A stretch of 7,130 bases of DNA, taken from positions 1 to 7,130 of the forward strand of contig FR880267.1 in assembly GCA_000435195.1 (NCBI GenBank), written 5' to 3'. Both the position numbers and the translations under genes were made by a program. The notes beneath the pieces were generated by a model that made no database searches, was not told the DNA's origin, and saw only the letters and a program-made list of their open reading frames with translations. The DNA is from Clostridium sp. CAG:169 (GTDB taxonomy: Bacteria > Bacillota > Clostridia > Oscillospirales > Ruminococcaceae). Shown here piece after piece: positions 1-6,004 of this stretch; the stretch's first letter is position 1, and each line of letters begins with the position of its first letter.

Positions 1-105
<105 letters not shown>

Positions 106-111
106 CTTTTC

Positions 112-140
112 AAAGCGACTTGTTTTAAGTCGCTTTTTTT
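112..140 (+). terminator. Intrinsic terminator of the rRNA operon
   Basis: A perfect 10-bp stem, AAAGCGACTT (112-121) and AAGTCGCTTT (127-136), encloses a 5-nt loop and runs into a T-tract to 140. It lies directly after the 5S rRNA, where an rRNA operon terminator is expected. Confidence 0.9.
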
Positions 141-148
141 GTTATACT
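120..148 (+). promoter_or_regulatory. Possible sigma-A promoter for the 204-724 gene
   Basis: TATACT (143-148) is a good -10 and lies 17 bp after TTGTTT (120-125), a weak -35 that overlaps the rRNA terminator stem. Start of transcription would fall near 155, leaving a leader of about 50 nt before the GTG at 204. Apart from this, the 141-203 interval holds only the ribosome binding site. The call is tentative because the -35 is poor. Confidence 0.35.
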
Positions 149-186
149 GAATGTGAAGTATAGGTGTAGTACAAAATACCACCTAC

Positions 187-195
187 AAGGAGGAG
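187..195 (+). promoter_or_regulatory. Ribosome binding site fixing the GTG start at 204
   Basis: AAGGAGGAG (187-195) is a near-perfect anti-Shine-Dalgarno match. GGAGG ends 10 nt before GTG at 204-206. This selects the frame that begins with a signal peptide rather than the TTG at 212, which has no suitable site. Confidence 0.75.
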
Positions 196-203
196 AAGAA
201 CCA

Positions 204-724
204 GTGAAATTTTGCAAACGCCTTTTGCTGGCAACAACAGCAGTCTCTTTGACCCTTCTTCTGTCGGTTGCTGGAAGTGCGCAGGCACAGCAGCGCTGTC
301 AGACCGATGGTCAAGAAAGAAAAGTCCCCATCTGCATCTGTCTGACCCGCAGCTGCCAGAGGAGTTGGTCTGTGAGGCCATCGACGAATTTACCGACCGT
401 TATTCTGAACAGCTTGCACAGTGGACCCATCAGGGTCAGTCTGTTCAGCATCAACATGGTCGCCATCATTCCCGTTCTAGCAGCTGCCAGAACGCTTGTC
501 AGCGCACTGATTGTCCGACCTGCCCCAACCGGACAGAATGTCGCCGCATTGATTGCGTAACCTCCCACAGCTGCACAGTACCGCAGGAGTATGAGGCAGG
601 CTGGGTTGCTTTTTCCGATGCCGAAGATGCCTCCACCGGGCAGGTCAAGGTCCTCTGTCGCCGCTGTCAGGCACCGGGCTGTAACTTTTTGGAAAAGGAA
701 TGGGAAGTAGACCCGACCAAATAA
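204..724 (+). pseudogene. Secreted Cys/His-rich protein, broken by an apparent one-base frameshift
   Basis: From GTG 204 the first frame encodes a textbook signal peptide: Lys/Arg at 2-6, a hydrophobic core at about 7-23, and an AQA cleavage site ending near residue 28, so the product should be exported. After about codon 40 (near 323) that frame continues to a stop at 558-560 but contains no Asp, Glu or Lys at all, which is unlike a real protein. The frame one base back reads a balanced sequence from SPHLHLSDPQLPEELV through an amphipathic segment (EAIDEFTDRYSEQLAQW) and a Cys/His-rich middle (NACQRTDCPTCPNRTEC) to a Cys-containing C terminus. It stops at 722-724, right before a terminator. 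Adding one A to the AAAA run at 320-323 would join the two into about 173 residues with about 11 Cys in the downstream part. I do not recognise the family. It may bind metal or form disulfides (inference). A real pseudogene, a phase-variable or recoded gene, and a sequencing indel are all possible. Confidence 0.6.
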
Positions 725-726
725 AT

Positions 727-778
727 GTACAGACAAAAAAGCTGTCCTTCACATCGAAGGACAGCTTTTTGTCTGTAC
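727..778. terminator. Bidirectional terminator between convergent genes
   Basis: A long inverted repeat: the left arm 727-750 and right arm 756-778 pair across a 5-nt loop with only one unpaired A (six A on the left, five T on the right). The core GCTGTCCTTC/GAAGGACAGC is flanked by A-runs and T-runs, so it gives a U-tailed hairpin in both directions. It serves the plus-strand gene ending at 724 and the minus-strand permease ending at 793. Confidence 0.9.
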
Positions 779-792
779 TCTTTCATATGAAT

Positions 793-2034
793 TTAGCTTC
801 TGAATTTTTCAACCGGAACCTGCTTTGTTTTCAAACGGTCAGAAACAGCTTCCCGAATCAGTCGGTAGAGCACCGAGAACATCGGAATGTAGACCAGCAT
901 CCCTAACACACCCATCATGCTGCCGCCGAGGGTAACAGCGACCAGCACCCACATGGAGGGAAGCCCAACCGAGCTGCCGACCACACGCGGGTAGATGATG
1001 TTGCCCTCAAACTGCTGAAGGAAGAGGAACAGTACCACAAACCAGAAGGCGCGGACCGGGTCGACCAGCAGAATGAGGAAGGCGCCGACGACACAGCCGA
1101 TGAAAGCGCCGAAAATCGGAATCAGAGCGGTGAAGGCAATCAGGGTGCTGATAATCATGGCGTACGGGAATCGCAAAATGCTCATGCTGACAAAGAACAG
1201 GGTTGCCAGGATGACTGCCTCGACACACTGACCGGAGAGGAACTTGGAGAAGGTGCGATTGGTCATCTGACCGACCCGCACCAGATAGTCGGCGTGCGGC
1301 TCCTTGAGCAGAGCGTACAGCAGCTGTTTTGTCTGGCTGCCCAGCTTTTCCTTGTTCATCAGCAGGTAGAAGGAAAAGACAATCGCCAAAAACCCGGTGA
1401 CAATGCCGTTGAAGATTCCGCTGGCTACCGTAAAGGTGGTGTTTAACACATTGCCTGCACCATTTTGCAGGAAGTTGACCACCTGGGTGATAATCTCCCG
1501 CCAGTCGATAGAGGTCAAATCCAGATTCAGGTTCAGCTCCTCCAGCCACACAGCCGCCTGCGGCATCCAGTCCATCAGCTCCTGTGCCCATTGGTTGAGC
1601 ATCAGCGGAAAATTGCGCAGGTTGTTGACAATGGAAGAAAAGCTGCTGACCGTTTCCGGTACAACAATCAGTGTGCCGACGCCGATGATGCCAATAACCA
1701 GCAGAAGGCTTAAAATCAGGCTGAGCGGACGTTTAGCACGGTACCAGATAGGCGGTTTGGCAGGAACAGTACTCCCTTTGCCAGCCGGTTTGGCAGCAGC
1801 CTGTGCGGCAAGGCGCTTCTGGTAGGGTTTGATGAAACAGGCGTTTTCCAAAGCCCGCATCGGGACGTTGACCACAAAGGCAATCACGCCACCGATCAGG
1901 AAGGGCTGAAGCAGTCCCAGCGCAAGAGCAATCAGGCTTTTGATAAATTCTGTGTTTTTTAATCCCCAGCTGAGCAGAATGGCAAAGCTAATCAGCCCGA
2001 TAATTTTTTTTATTGTTTGTTTGTCCAATTCCAT
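793..2034 (-). CDS. AI-2E family transporter (PerM/YtvI-like permease)
   Basis: A 413-residue polytopic membrane protein of the AI-2E exporter-like superfamily (PF01594). Members include E. coli TqsA, linked to autoinducer-2 export, and B. subtilis YtvI/YueF of uncertain role. Some relatives are Na+/H+ antiporters, so the substrate cannot be named. Hydrophobic segments lie near residues 10-25, 32-56, 105-125, 205-226, 272-287, 291-325, 328-341 and 362-390. Family signatures are visible: FLSGQCVEAVILA (265-277), LIPIFGAFIG (304-313) and QFEGNIIYPRVVGSSVGLPS (341-360). Residues 73-104 form an Ala/Lys/Pro-rich loop between the first helices and the third. ATG 2034 was chosen because AAAGGAGGAG precedes it with GGAGG 10 nt away. 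An upstream in-frame extension to 2109 would run through that site. It lies 80 bp after the hydrolase frame on the same strand and shares the terminator at 727-778. Confidence 0.9.
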   Translation of the reverse strand: MELDKQTIKKIIGLISFAILLSWGLKNTEFIKSLIALALGLLQPFLIGGVIAFVVNVPMRALENACFIKPYQKRLAAQAAAKPAGKGSTVPAKPPIWYRAKRPLSLILSLLLVIGIIGVGTLIVVPETVSSFSSIVNNLRNFPLMLNQWAQELMDWMPQAAVWLEELNLNLDLTSIDWREIITQVVNFLQNGAGNVLNTTFTVASGIFNGIVTGFLAIVFSFYLLMNKEKLGSQTKQLLYALLKEPHADYLVRVGQMTNRTFSKFLSGQCVEAVILATLFFVSMSILRFPYAMIISTLIAFTALIPIFGAFIGCVVGAFLILLVDPVRAFWFVVLFLFLQQFEGNIIYPRVVGSSVGLPSMWVLVAVTLGGSMMGVLGMLVYIPMFSVLYRLIREAVSDRLKTKQVPVEKFRS

Positions 2035-2088
2035 TTTCTCTACTCCTCCTTTTTCTTTTGGATTGTGATTACAAGCAGAATAGGGAAA

Positions 2089-2107
2089 GGCAGATATAAT
2101 ATCTGCC
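2089..2107. repeat. 19-bp perfect palindrome upstream of the permease
   Basis: GGCAGATATAATATCTGCC has 9-bp arms around a single central A (2098). It sits in the 80-bp gap between the hydrolase frame and the permease start. In minus-strand RNA it can fold as a 7-bp stem with a 5-nt loop followed by UUUCCC, which is a weak terminator at best. As DNA it has the form of an operator and covers the putative -10. See the promoter at 2093-2120. Confidence 0.7.
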
Positions 2108-2120
2108 ATCGATTTTACAA
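2093..2120 (-). promoter_or_regulatory. Candidate promoter of the AI-2E permease, overlapped by a palindrome
   Basis: On the minus strand TTGTAA (plus 2120-2115) is followed after 16 bp by TATATC (plus 2098-2093), about 60 bp before the permease ATG. The -35 coincides with the last two codons of the hydrolase frame (TTG TAA), and the -10 lies inside the palindrome 2089-2107. A repressor bound there would block RNA polymerase (inference). Confidence 0.4.
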
Positions 2121-2843
2121 GTTGCCGCAGATCTTCCCCGGATGCTCCACCGTTAGGATGCGGGAAAACAGCTCGGGTGAAAGGCGGTCGTGCAGCGTCT
2201 GCATCACCGAAAAATCTCCCCAGAAGTGGATGGGAAGGATGTTTTTTGCAAACACCCGGCTGTCAAACGCCAGCAGTCCGCGCAGGCAGTCGCTGTGTTA
2301 ACGCGGGTCCACCGGGATGCAGGCAAGGTCAAGGTGATTACCGTCCAGTGCATCTGCCAGCAGCTGCATCTGCTGCTGGTAACGCTTTGCCTGGTCGAGG
2401 TTAAATTCCTCCTCTTCGCCCTCCCAATGCCACCAGTTTAAATCTCCGGCGTGGTAGATGCGCTTGCCGTCCACCTCCACCAGATACGCCAGTCCGATGT
2501 CGGTCGACTCAAAGGTGGTCACTGTCATGTCCGGCAGGTGGTAGGTTTGGTTGGGTGCGGCAAATAAATCCCCCTGATAGATTTCATCAAATTCTTCGGG
2601 CAGAACAAAGCGCACCCGCTTTAATCGGTCGCGCAGAGAGAAGATGGCAGGGTCAAAGTGGTCGGGGTGCTCGTGGGAAACAAAGATGACCACATCCTTG
2701 TCCCGCAGCTCATCAGGATTTACAAACCCCTGTGCCAGTCCCATCTCTTTTGGCGGTTGGAGCGTTTTGCCAAACAGGTCAAACAGCAGCAGGTGGTTGT
2801 TGGTTTCCACAGCAATCGCACTGTGGTCGAGATACCAGATCAT
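2115..2843 (-). pseudogene. MBL-fold metal-dependent hydrolase with an in-frame TAA
   Basis: The frame begins at ATG 2843 after AAAGGAAAGG (2848-2857) and encodes a metallo-beta-lactamase-fold protein. It starts MIWYLDHSAIAVET and has the zinc-binding SHEHPDHF at residues 56-63 and YHAGDLNWWHW at 130-140 (third ligand region, His131 and Asp134). After VDPR (residue 181) a TAA at 2298-2300 interrupts the frame. The same frame then continues for 60 codons, including ILPIHFWGD (202-210), the usual C-terminal His region of this family, and ends at TAA 2115-2117. Without the interruption the product would be 242 residues, a normal size. The 181-residue product would lack the last active-site His and the closing strands, so it is probably inactive. 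A CAA to TAA change (Gln) is the simplest origin. The substrate is unknown; relatives are annotated only as MBL-fold hydrolases. It is followed on the same strand by the AI-2E permease. Confidence 0.8.
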
Positions 2844-2880
2844 GTTACCTTTCCTTTCTGTATTACCGTTCTCTGTCCAG

Positions 2881-2906
2881 AAAAAATGCCGCCAGTTTCG
2901 GCGGCA
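2881..2906 (-). terminator. Intrinsic terminator after the Cys-rich gene
   Basis: On the minus strand TGCCGCC (plus 2906-2900) and GGCGGCA (plus 2893-2887) form a 7-bp GC-rich stem with a 6-nt loop, followed by six T (plus 2886-2881). It lies 20 bp past the stop of the Cys-rich gene and before the hydrolase start, so the two are probably separate transcription units. I see no convincing hydrolase promoter between 2844 and 2880. Confidence 0.85.
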
Positions 2907-2925
2907 CCTTTTGCTTTATTTTGGA

Positions 2926-3327
2926 TTAGATGGTTTCTTTGTCAGCTTCGTCCTCGATTTGAGCATCCTCGACCGACTGTTCTTCGCAGCTTTCACAGGG
3001 CTGCTCGGTGCAGCAGGCTTCTTCGCAGCTTTCACAAGGCTGTTCTGCGCAGGCTTCACTGCATTCTTCGCAGGGTTGCTCGGTGCAGCAAGCTTCTTCG
3101 CAGCCTTCCGATTCACTTTCTTCATAAAACTCTTCAGACACCGGTTTTTCTTCAGGCTTTTGCGCAGGCTCTTGAACAGGAGCCTGCGGCGGGTTTTCGC
3201 CCTCGCAGGGACATTCGGTGTAGTCAGCGTCCAGATTGCTCTTGCGGTCTTTGATGACCTTTACGCACACAGCGGCGGCTCCGGCTGCGGCAGCGCCCAA
3301 CAGGGCAAGCAGTGCAAATTTTTTCAT
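2926..3327 (-). CDS. Membrane-anchored Cys/Glu-rich repeat protein, function unknown
   Basis: A 133-residue protein that I cannot assign to a named family. Residues 4-25 are a hydrophobic Ala/Leu helix flanked by Lys (MKK, then KVIKDRK), which suggests an N-terminal membrane anchor. There is no AxA site and no proper lipobox at Cys21. Residues 45-64 are Pro/Glu-rich and linker-like. Residues 76-114 hold three near-identical units: CEEACCTEQPCEE (76-88), CSEACAEQPCES (89-100) and CEEACCTEQPCES (101-113), then CEE. Twelve Cys fall in these 39 residues. The tail is acidic. The spacing (C-x3-CC-x4-C-x2-C) suggests metal binding or redox activity, but this is inference. ATG 3327 is chosen because AAAGGGGG (3336-3343) lies 8 nt upstream. 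An upstream frame extension to 3399 overlaps the likely promoter. Its own promoter and terminator make it a single-gene unit. Confidence 0.75.
   Translation of the reverse strand: MKKFALLALLGAAAAGAAAVCVKVIKDRKSNLDADYTECPCEGENPPQAPVQEPAQKPEEKPVSEEFYEESESEGCEEACCTEQPCEECSEACAEQPCESCEEACCTEQPCESCEEQSVEDAQIEDEADKETI
2986..3102 (-). repeat. Three tandem 36-39-bp coding repeats
   Basis: These encode the Cys/Glu units at residues 76-114 of the 133-residue protein. On the plus strand they appear as recurring CAGCTTTCACA-GGCTG and GGTGCAGCA-GCTTCTTCGCAG blocks with a few synonymous differences. The first and third units are almost identical and the middle one is a codon shorter. The frame is preserved in all units, so this looks like internal duplication of a protein motif. 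Confidence 0.8.
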
Positions 3328-3389
3328 TAAAAAAACCCCCTTTGGATGGTTGTGATGACCCTTTTCTATGATTCTATCGATTATAATCA

Positions 3390-3418
3390 TATATATCATA
3401 AAATGAAACGTTTGTCAC
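3390..3418 (-). promoter_or_regulatory. Likely sigma-A promoter of the Cys-rich gene
   Basis: On the minus strand GTGACA (plus 3418-3413; five of six to TTGACA) is followed after exactly 17 bp by TATATA (plus 3395-3390), with the ATG about 60 bp on. The flanking AT-rich DNA contains the 10-bp palindrome GATTATAATC (3379-3388), which shows TATAAT on both strands, and TATGATT/AATCATA arms (3367-3373/3385-3391). A competing -10 at 3385-3380 has no good -35. Confidence 0.5.
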
Positions 3419-3502
3419 TACTAAAATGGTAAATAAATTGTGTATTTTTCTTGTCCCATCAGGCAGGAAGCCGGGCCGGAAGAATTTTGTTGAAAAGATG
3501 CC

Positions 3503-3531
3503 TTTATTCCTGCGGAGAAATGCGTTATAAT
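3503..3531 (+). promoter_or_regulatory. Probable promoter of the TrkA/RCK pair
   Basis: A perfect -10 TATAAT (3526-3531) has TTTATT (3503-3508) 17 bp upstream as a weak -35. Start of transcription would be near 3538, leaving a leader of about 45 nt before the ATG at 3583. The rest of the divergent interval (about 3420-3500) shows no gene and no clear structure. Confidence 0.5.
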
Positions 3532-3582
3532 GGAGTGCGTTGCAGAAAATATAAAGATTTACCTTCAGAAAGGGGTAAGGAT

Positions 3583-4224
3583 ATGAATATTCTAATCATT
3601 GGCTGCGGCAAGGTCGGTTCCCGTCTGGCGGATGTGCTGTGCCAGTTGGGGCATGACGTCGCCATCATTGCCCAGAAGAGAGAGAGCTTCGACCTGCTTT
3701 CGGACGATTTTTCCGGTTTCACCATCCAGGGTGTGCCCATCGACCTGGACATTCTGCGGCAGGCAGGCATCGAGGGTTGTGACGCCATCGCTGCTGTCAC
3801 CGAGGACGATAACACCAACATCATGGTCTGCCAGATTGCAAGGGAAATTTTCAACGTTCCTCGCATTGTTGCCCGTATCTTCGACCCGCTGCGGGAGGAC
3901 ATCTTCTCCCGCTTTGATATTCAGTCGGTCTGTCCGACCAACATCACCGTTTCGTCGGTCTATGCGATGCTGACCAAACGCACCCAGACCAGACACATCA
4001 CCGTCGGCAACGAAGTTATGTCGGTGTCCACCATGGAGCCGCCGCACGAGCTGGTGGGACTGACAGTGGAGGAAGCCGCACGCCGTTTGCAGCCGGAATC
4101 GTTGATTGCGCTGGTGGACCAGACCGGTGAAATCAGCATGACAGTGGACCTGCTGCTCGACCCAAACCATTTCAGGACCATCCGCGCCACCGATAAGCTG
4201 CTGGTCAGCACCGATATTCGTTAG
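3583..4224 (+). CDS. TrkA-family (RCK) potassium channel regulator, first copy
   Basis: A 213-residue cytoplasmic protein with one RCK module, of the kind that gates Trk/Ktr potassium uptake channels by binding nucleotides. The N-terminal Rossmann domain (TrkA_N, about 1-125) opens with MNILIIGCGKVG (GxGxxG at 7-12) and has the typical AAVTEDDNTNIMVCQIAR (70-87) and VPRIVARIFDP (92-102). A TrkA_C domain follows at about 135-213. Unusually, the acidic residue expected after the second strand is Ala30, and the Asp of the usual GD-(G/A)-(S/T) motif is Val51. The next gene has Glu30 and Asp51 there, so this copy may bind nucleotide weakly or differently. ATG 3583 follows AAAGGGG (3569-3575) by 7 nt; the upstream frame extension to 3451 spans the promoter. 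It is probably co-transcribed with the second copy 31 bp downstream. No TrkH/KtrB channel gene is in the window. Confidence 0.9.
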   Translation: MNILIIGCGKVGSRLADVLCQLGHDVAIIAQKRESFDLLSDDFSGFTIQGVPIDLDILRQAGIEGCDAIAAVTEDDNTNIMVCQIAREIFNVPRIVARIFDPLREDIFSRFDIQSVCPTNITVSSVYAMLTKRTQTRHITVGNEVMSVSTMEPPHELVGLTVEEAARRLQPESLIALVDQTGEISMTVDLLLDPNHFRTIRATDKLLVSTDIR

Positions 4225-4255
4225 TGGCAGCTGCTGTTGGAAAGGAAGAGAGAGT

Positions 4256-4915
4256 ATGAACGTAATCGTAATCGGCGGAGGTAAGGTCGGCTTTTACCTG
4301 TGCAAGACATTGTTGGAGCATGGGCACCAGCCGCTGATCATTGAAAAAAATAAACGCACCTGCGAGTATGCAGCCAATCAGCTGGACATCGCTGTGGTCA
4401 ATGCCGACGGCTCCACCATCGAGGCGCTGACTACCGCCAACGCCTCCCGGGCAGATGCAGTCATCGCGGTCACCGGTCTGGACCAGGACAATCTGATTTC
4501 CTGTCAGCTGGCAAAGCGAATCTTCAAGGTGCCGAAAACGGTGGCAAGGGTCAATAATCCAAAGAATGCTGTCGTAATGAAAAAATTGGGAGTTGATATT
4601 CCAATCTCCAGCACCGATAATATCGCCCGTCTGCTTGAACGAGAGGTGGATGCAGCCCGCATCAAGTCGCTGCTTTCGCTCAACCGCGGTGAGGCGACTT
4701 TAAGCGAGCTGCTCATCCCCGAGCGCTATGAACTGGACGGAAAACGTCTGTTTGAGCTTGACATCCCGGAGAATGCGGTCATCGCAGCCATCTTCCGCAG
4801 CGACAAGCTGATTATTCCGCGAGGAAACACACAGGTGCTCAGCGGGGACAAGCTGCTGGTCATCGCGAAGGACCGGGTCATCCACGAGCTTTCCACCGCG
4901 CTCAAGTTGAAATGA
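4256..4915 (+). CDS. TrkA-family (RCK) potassium channel regulator, second copy
   Basis: A 219-residue single-module RCK protein. The TrkA_N Rossmann domain (about 1-125) has MNVIVIGGGKVG (GxGxxG at 7-12), an acidic Glu30 at the end of strand two (LIIEKN), NADGS with Asp51, AVTGLDQDNLISCQLAKR (71-88) and VARVNNP (96-102). These are consistent with NAD(H) or adenine nucleotide binding. The TrkA_C domain (about 140-219) contains PRGNTQVLSGDKLLVIA (188-204), the usual end motif. It starts at ATG 4256 after AAAGGA (4241-4246), 31 bp after the first copy's TAG, so the two form an operon. Together they are about as long as E. coli TrkA, which carries two such modules in one chain. A hetero-oligomeric ring is likely (inference). 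It could equally be called KtrA-like. Confidence 0.93.
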   Translation: MNVIVIGGGKVGFYLCKTLLEHGHQPLIIEKNKRTCEYAANQLDIAVVNADGSTIEALTTANASRADAVIAVTGLDQDNLISCQLAKRIFKVPKTVARVNNPKNAVVMKKLGVDIPISSTDNIARLLEREVDAARIKSLLSLNRGEATLSELLIPERYELDGKRLFELDIPENAVIAAIFRSDKLIIPRGNTQVLSGDKLLVIAKDRVIHELSTALKLK

Positions 4916-4956
4916 TGCAAAAAATTTGCCACAAAAAATTCCTGTCCGCACTGCCA

Positions 4957-4985
4957 TTGACATCGGGCAGGGAAAAGGATAAACT
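4957..4985 (+). promoter_or_regulatory. Sigma-A promoter of the YitT-family gene
   Basis: A consensus -35 TTGACA (4957-4962) is followed after 17 bp by TAAACT (4980-4985; four of six). Transcription should begin near 4992, giving a leader of about 115 nt before GTG 5107. No convincing terminator separates this from the RCK pair. A short CTGCC/GGCAG stem (4951-4955/4966-4970) without a T-tract overlaps the -35. Read-through from upstream is therefore possible. Confidence 0.6.
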
Positions 4986-5008
4986 GATAATAGGAAAGTT
5001 TTGGTTTT

Positions 5009-5040
5009 TTTGACAGATGCGGCTGTTCGGCTCTGTCAAA
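5009..5040 (+). other. Hairpin in the YitT leader
   Basis: TTTGACAGA (5009-5017) and TCTGTCAAA (5032-5040) form a perfect 9-bp stem with a 14-nt loop in the 5' leader. It is preceded by T-rich DNA but not followed by a T-tract, so it is not a terminator. A second small stem, GGGGA/TCCCC (5077-5081/5087-5091), sits directly against the ribosome binding site. Together they could control translation or RNA stability (inference). I recognise no known riboswitch. Confidence 0.5.
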
Positions 5041-5091
5041 GGGAAATCGGTTTTCAATCTATTTGCAAAAACAAACGGGGAACAACTCCCC

Positions 5092-5098
5092 AAGGAGG
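5092..5098 (+). promoter_or_regulatory. Ribosome binding site fixing GTG 5107
   Basis: AAGGAGG lies 8 nt before GTG 5107-5109, the ideal spacing. It outweighs the in-frame ATG at 5017, which has no site at suitable distance and lies inside the leader hairpin. Confidence 0.85.
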
Positions 5099-5106
5099 AA
5101 TTTACG

Positions 5107-5997
5107 GTGGAAAAGACAAACGACAATCTGACCCAGCCGGCACAGGACCGCTTTAAGCTGCTGCGCGAGTATGCAGTCATCACAGCGGGATTGTTTTTGG
5201 CTGCACTGGCAATCTATTTCTTTATGATGCCAAGCAACATCATCTTCGGCAGCATCACCGGTCTTGCGATGGTGCTGGTTCACTTCATCCCGGTTTCGGT
5301 TTCGGTGATGACCTTCATCCTCAACCTCTTCTGTCTGGTCATCGGTTTTGTGTTTGTGGGAAAGGAGTTCGGTGCAAAGACCGTCTACACCTCGCTGTTG
5401 CTGCCGGTGTTTCTGTACATCTTTGAGGTGCTCTTCCCAAACAACCCTTCATTGACCAACGATATGACCCTGGATGCGCTGTGCTGTGTCCTGCTCATCA
5501 GTGTCGGACAGGCGCTGATGTTCAACGCCAACGCTTCCTCGGGCGGCTTGGACATCATCGGCAAGGTTATCAACAAGTACACCCATATCGAGCTGGGTCA
5601 GAGCATTGCAGTGGTGGGCGCTCTCACCGTTGCCAGCTCCATTCTGGTTTATGACACCAAAACCCTGGTCATCGGCTTTCTGGGCACCTACTTCAACGGC
5701 ATCGTCATCGATTCGTTCATCAGCGGCTTTTCCAGACGCAAAAGGGTCTGCATCCTCTCCCAGCACCACGAGCAGCTGGCGGATTACATCATGCACGACC
5801 TGCACCGCGGCGTGACCCTGTATGAAGCAAAGGGCGGCTACGACAACAGTGAAAAGCTGGAGATTGTCACCATCCTTGCCAAAAATGAGTACGCACAGCT
5901 GATGGAATATATCCGCAACAACGACCCGAAGGCGTTTGTAACGGTCAGCACCGTCAGCGAAGTGGTCGGCTATTGGAACTCGAATAAAAAACGATAA
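5107..5997 (+). CDS. YitT family membrane protein (YitT_membrane + DUF2179)
   Basis: A 296-residue protein with a multi-helix membrane domain (about 18-205; PF02588, formerly DUF161) and a cytoplasmic C-terminal DUF2179 domain (about 212-290; PF10035). Hydrophobic segments lie near 22-41, 48-60, 64-85, 94-110, 123-140, 165-182 and 186-205. The family motifs NASSGGLDIIGKVINKYTHI (142-161) and RGVTLYEAKGGYDNSEK (234-250) are clear. The length is normal. The biochemical role of YitT proteins is not established; a transporter-like function is often presumed. GTG 5107 is chosen because AAGGAGG (5092-5098) is perfectly placed. It has its own promoter, a structured leader of about 115 nt and a terminator at 6005-6041, so it can act as a single-gene unit next to the potassium regulators. 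Confidence 0.92.
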   Translation: MEKTNDNLTQPAQDRFKLLREYAVITAGLFLAALAIYFFMMPSNIIFGSITGLAMVLVHFIPVSVSVMTFILNLFCLVIGFVFVGKEFGAKTVYTSLLLPVFLYIFEVLFPNNPSLTNDMTLDALCCVLLISVGQALMFNANASSGGLDIIGKVINKYTHIELGQSIAVVGALTVASSILVYDTKTLVIGFLGTYFNGIVIDSFISGFSRRKRVCILSQHHEQLADYIMHDLHRGVTLYEAKGGYDNSEKLEIVTILAKNEYAQLMEYIRNNDPKAFVTVSTVSEVVGYWNSNKKR

Positions 5998-6004
5998 AAC
6001 AAGC

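Noticed and set aside
320..324. Programmed -1 frameshift site in the secreted protein gene
   Set aside because: The A-run is short and the codons AGA AAA do not form an X XXY YYZ slippery heptamer, and no clear stimulatory hairpin follows. Mutation or sequencing error is the simpler reading.
2298..2300. TAA recoded as an amino acid
   Set aside because: TAA ends several other genes in the window, and no bacterial recoding of TAA fits this group.
2986..3102. CRISPR-like repeats
   Set aside because: The units are contiguous, in frame and degenerate at codon level, with no unique spacers and no cas genes.
2644..3330. Plus-strand frame of 228 codons with repeated Phe/Ala segments
   Set aside because: The repeats are the complement of the Cys/Glu units of the minus-strand gene, and the frame also overlaps the hydrolase start. 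The minus-strand gene has a promoter, ribosome binding site and terminator.
3583..4915. The two RCK genes as one TrkA broken by a frameshift
   Set aside because: Each has its own ribosome binding site, start and C-terminal domain, and a 31-bp gap separates them after a normal TAG.
5017..5106. ATG 5017 as the YitT start, adding 30 residues
   Set aside because: No ribosome binding site lies near it and it is inside the leader hairpin, while GTG 5107 has an ideal AAGGAGG and gives the usual family N terminus.
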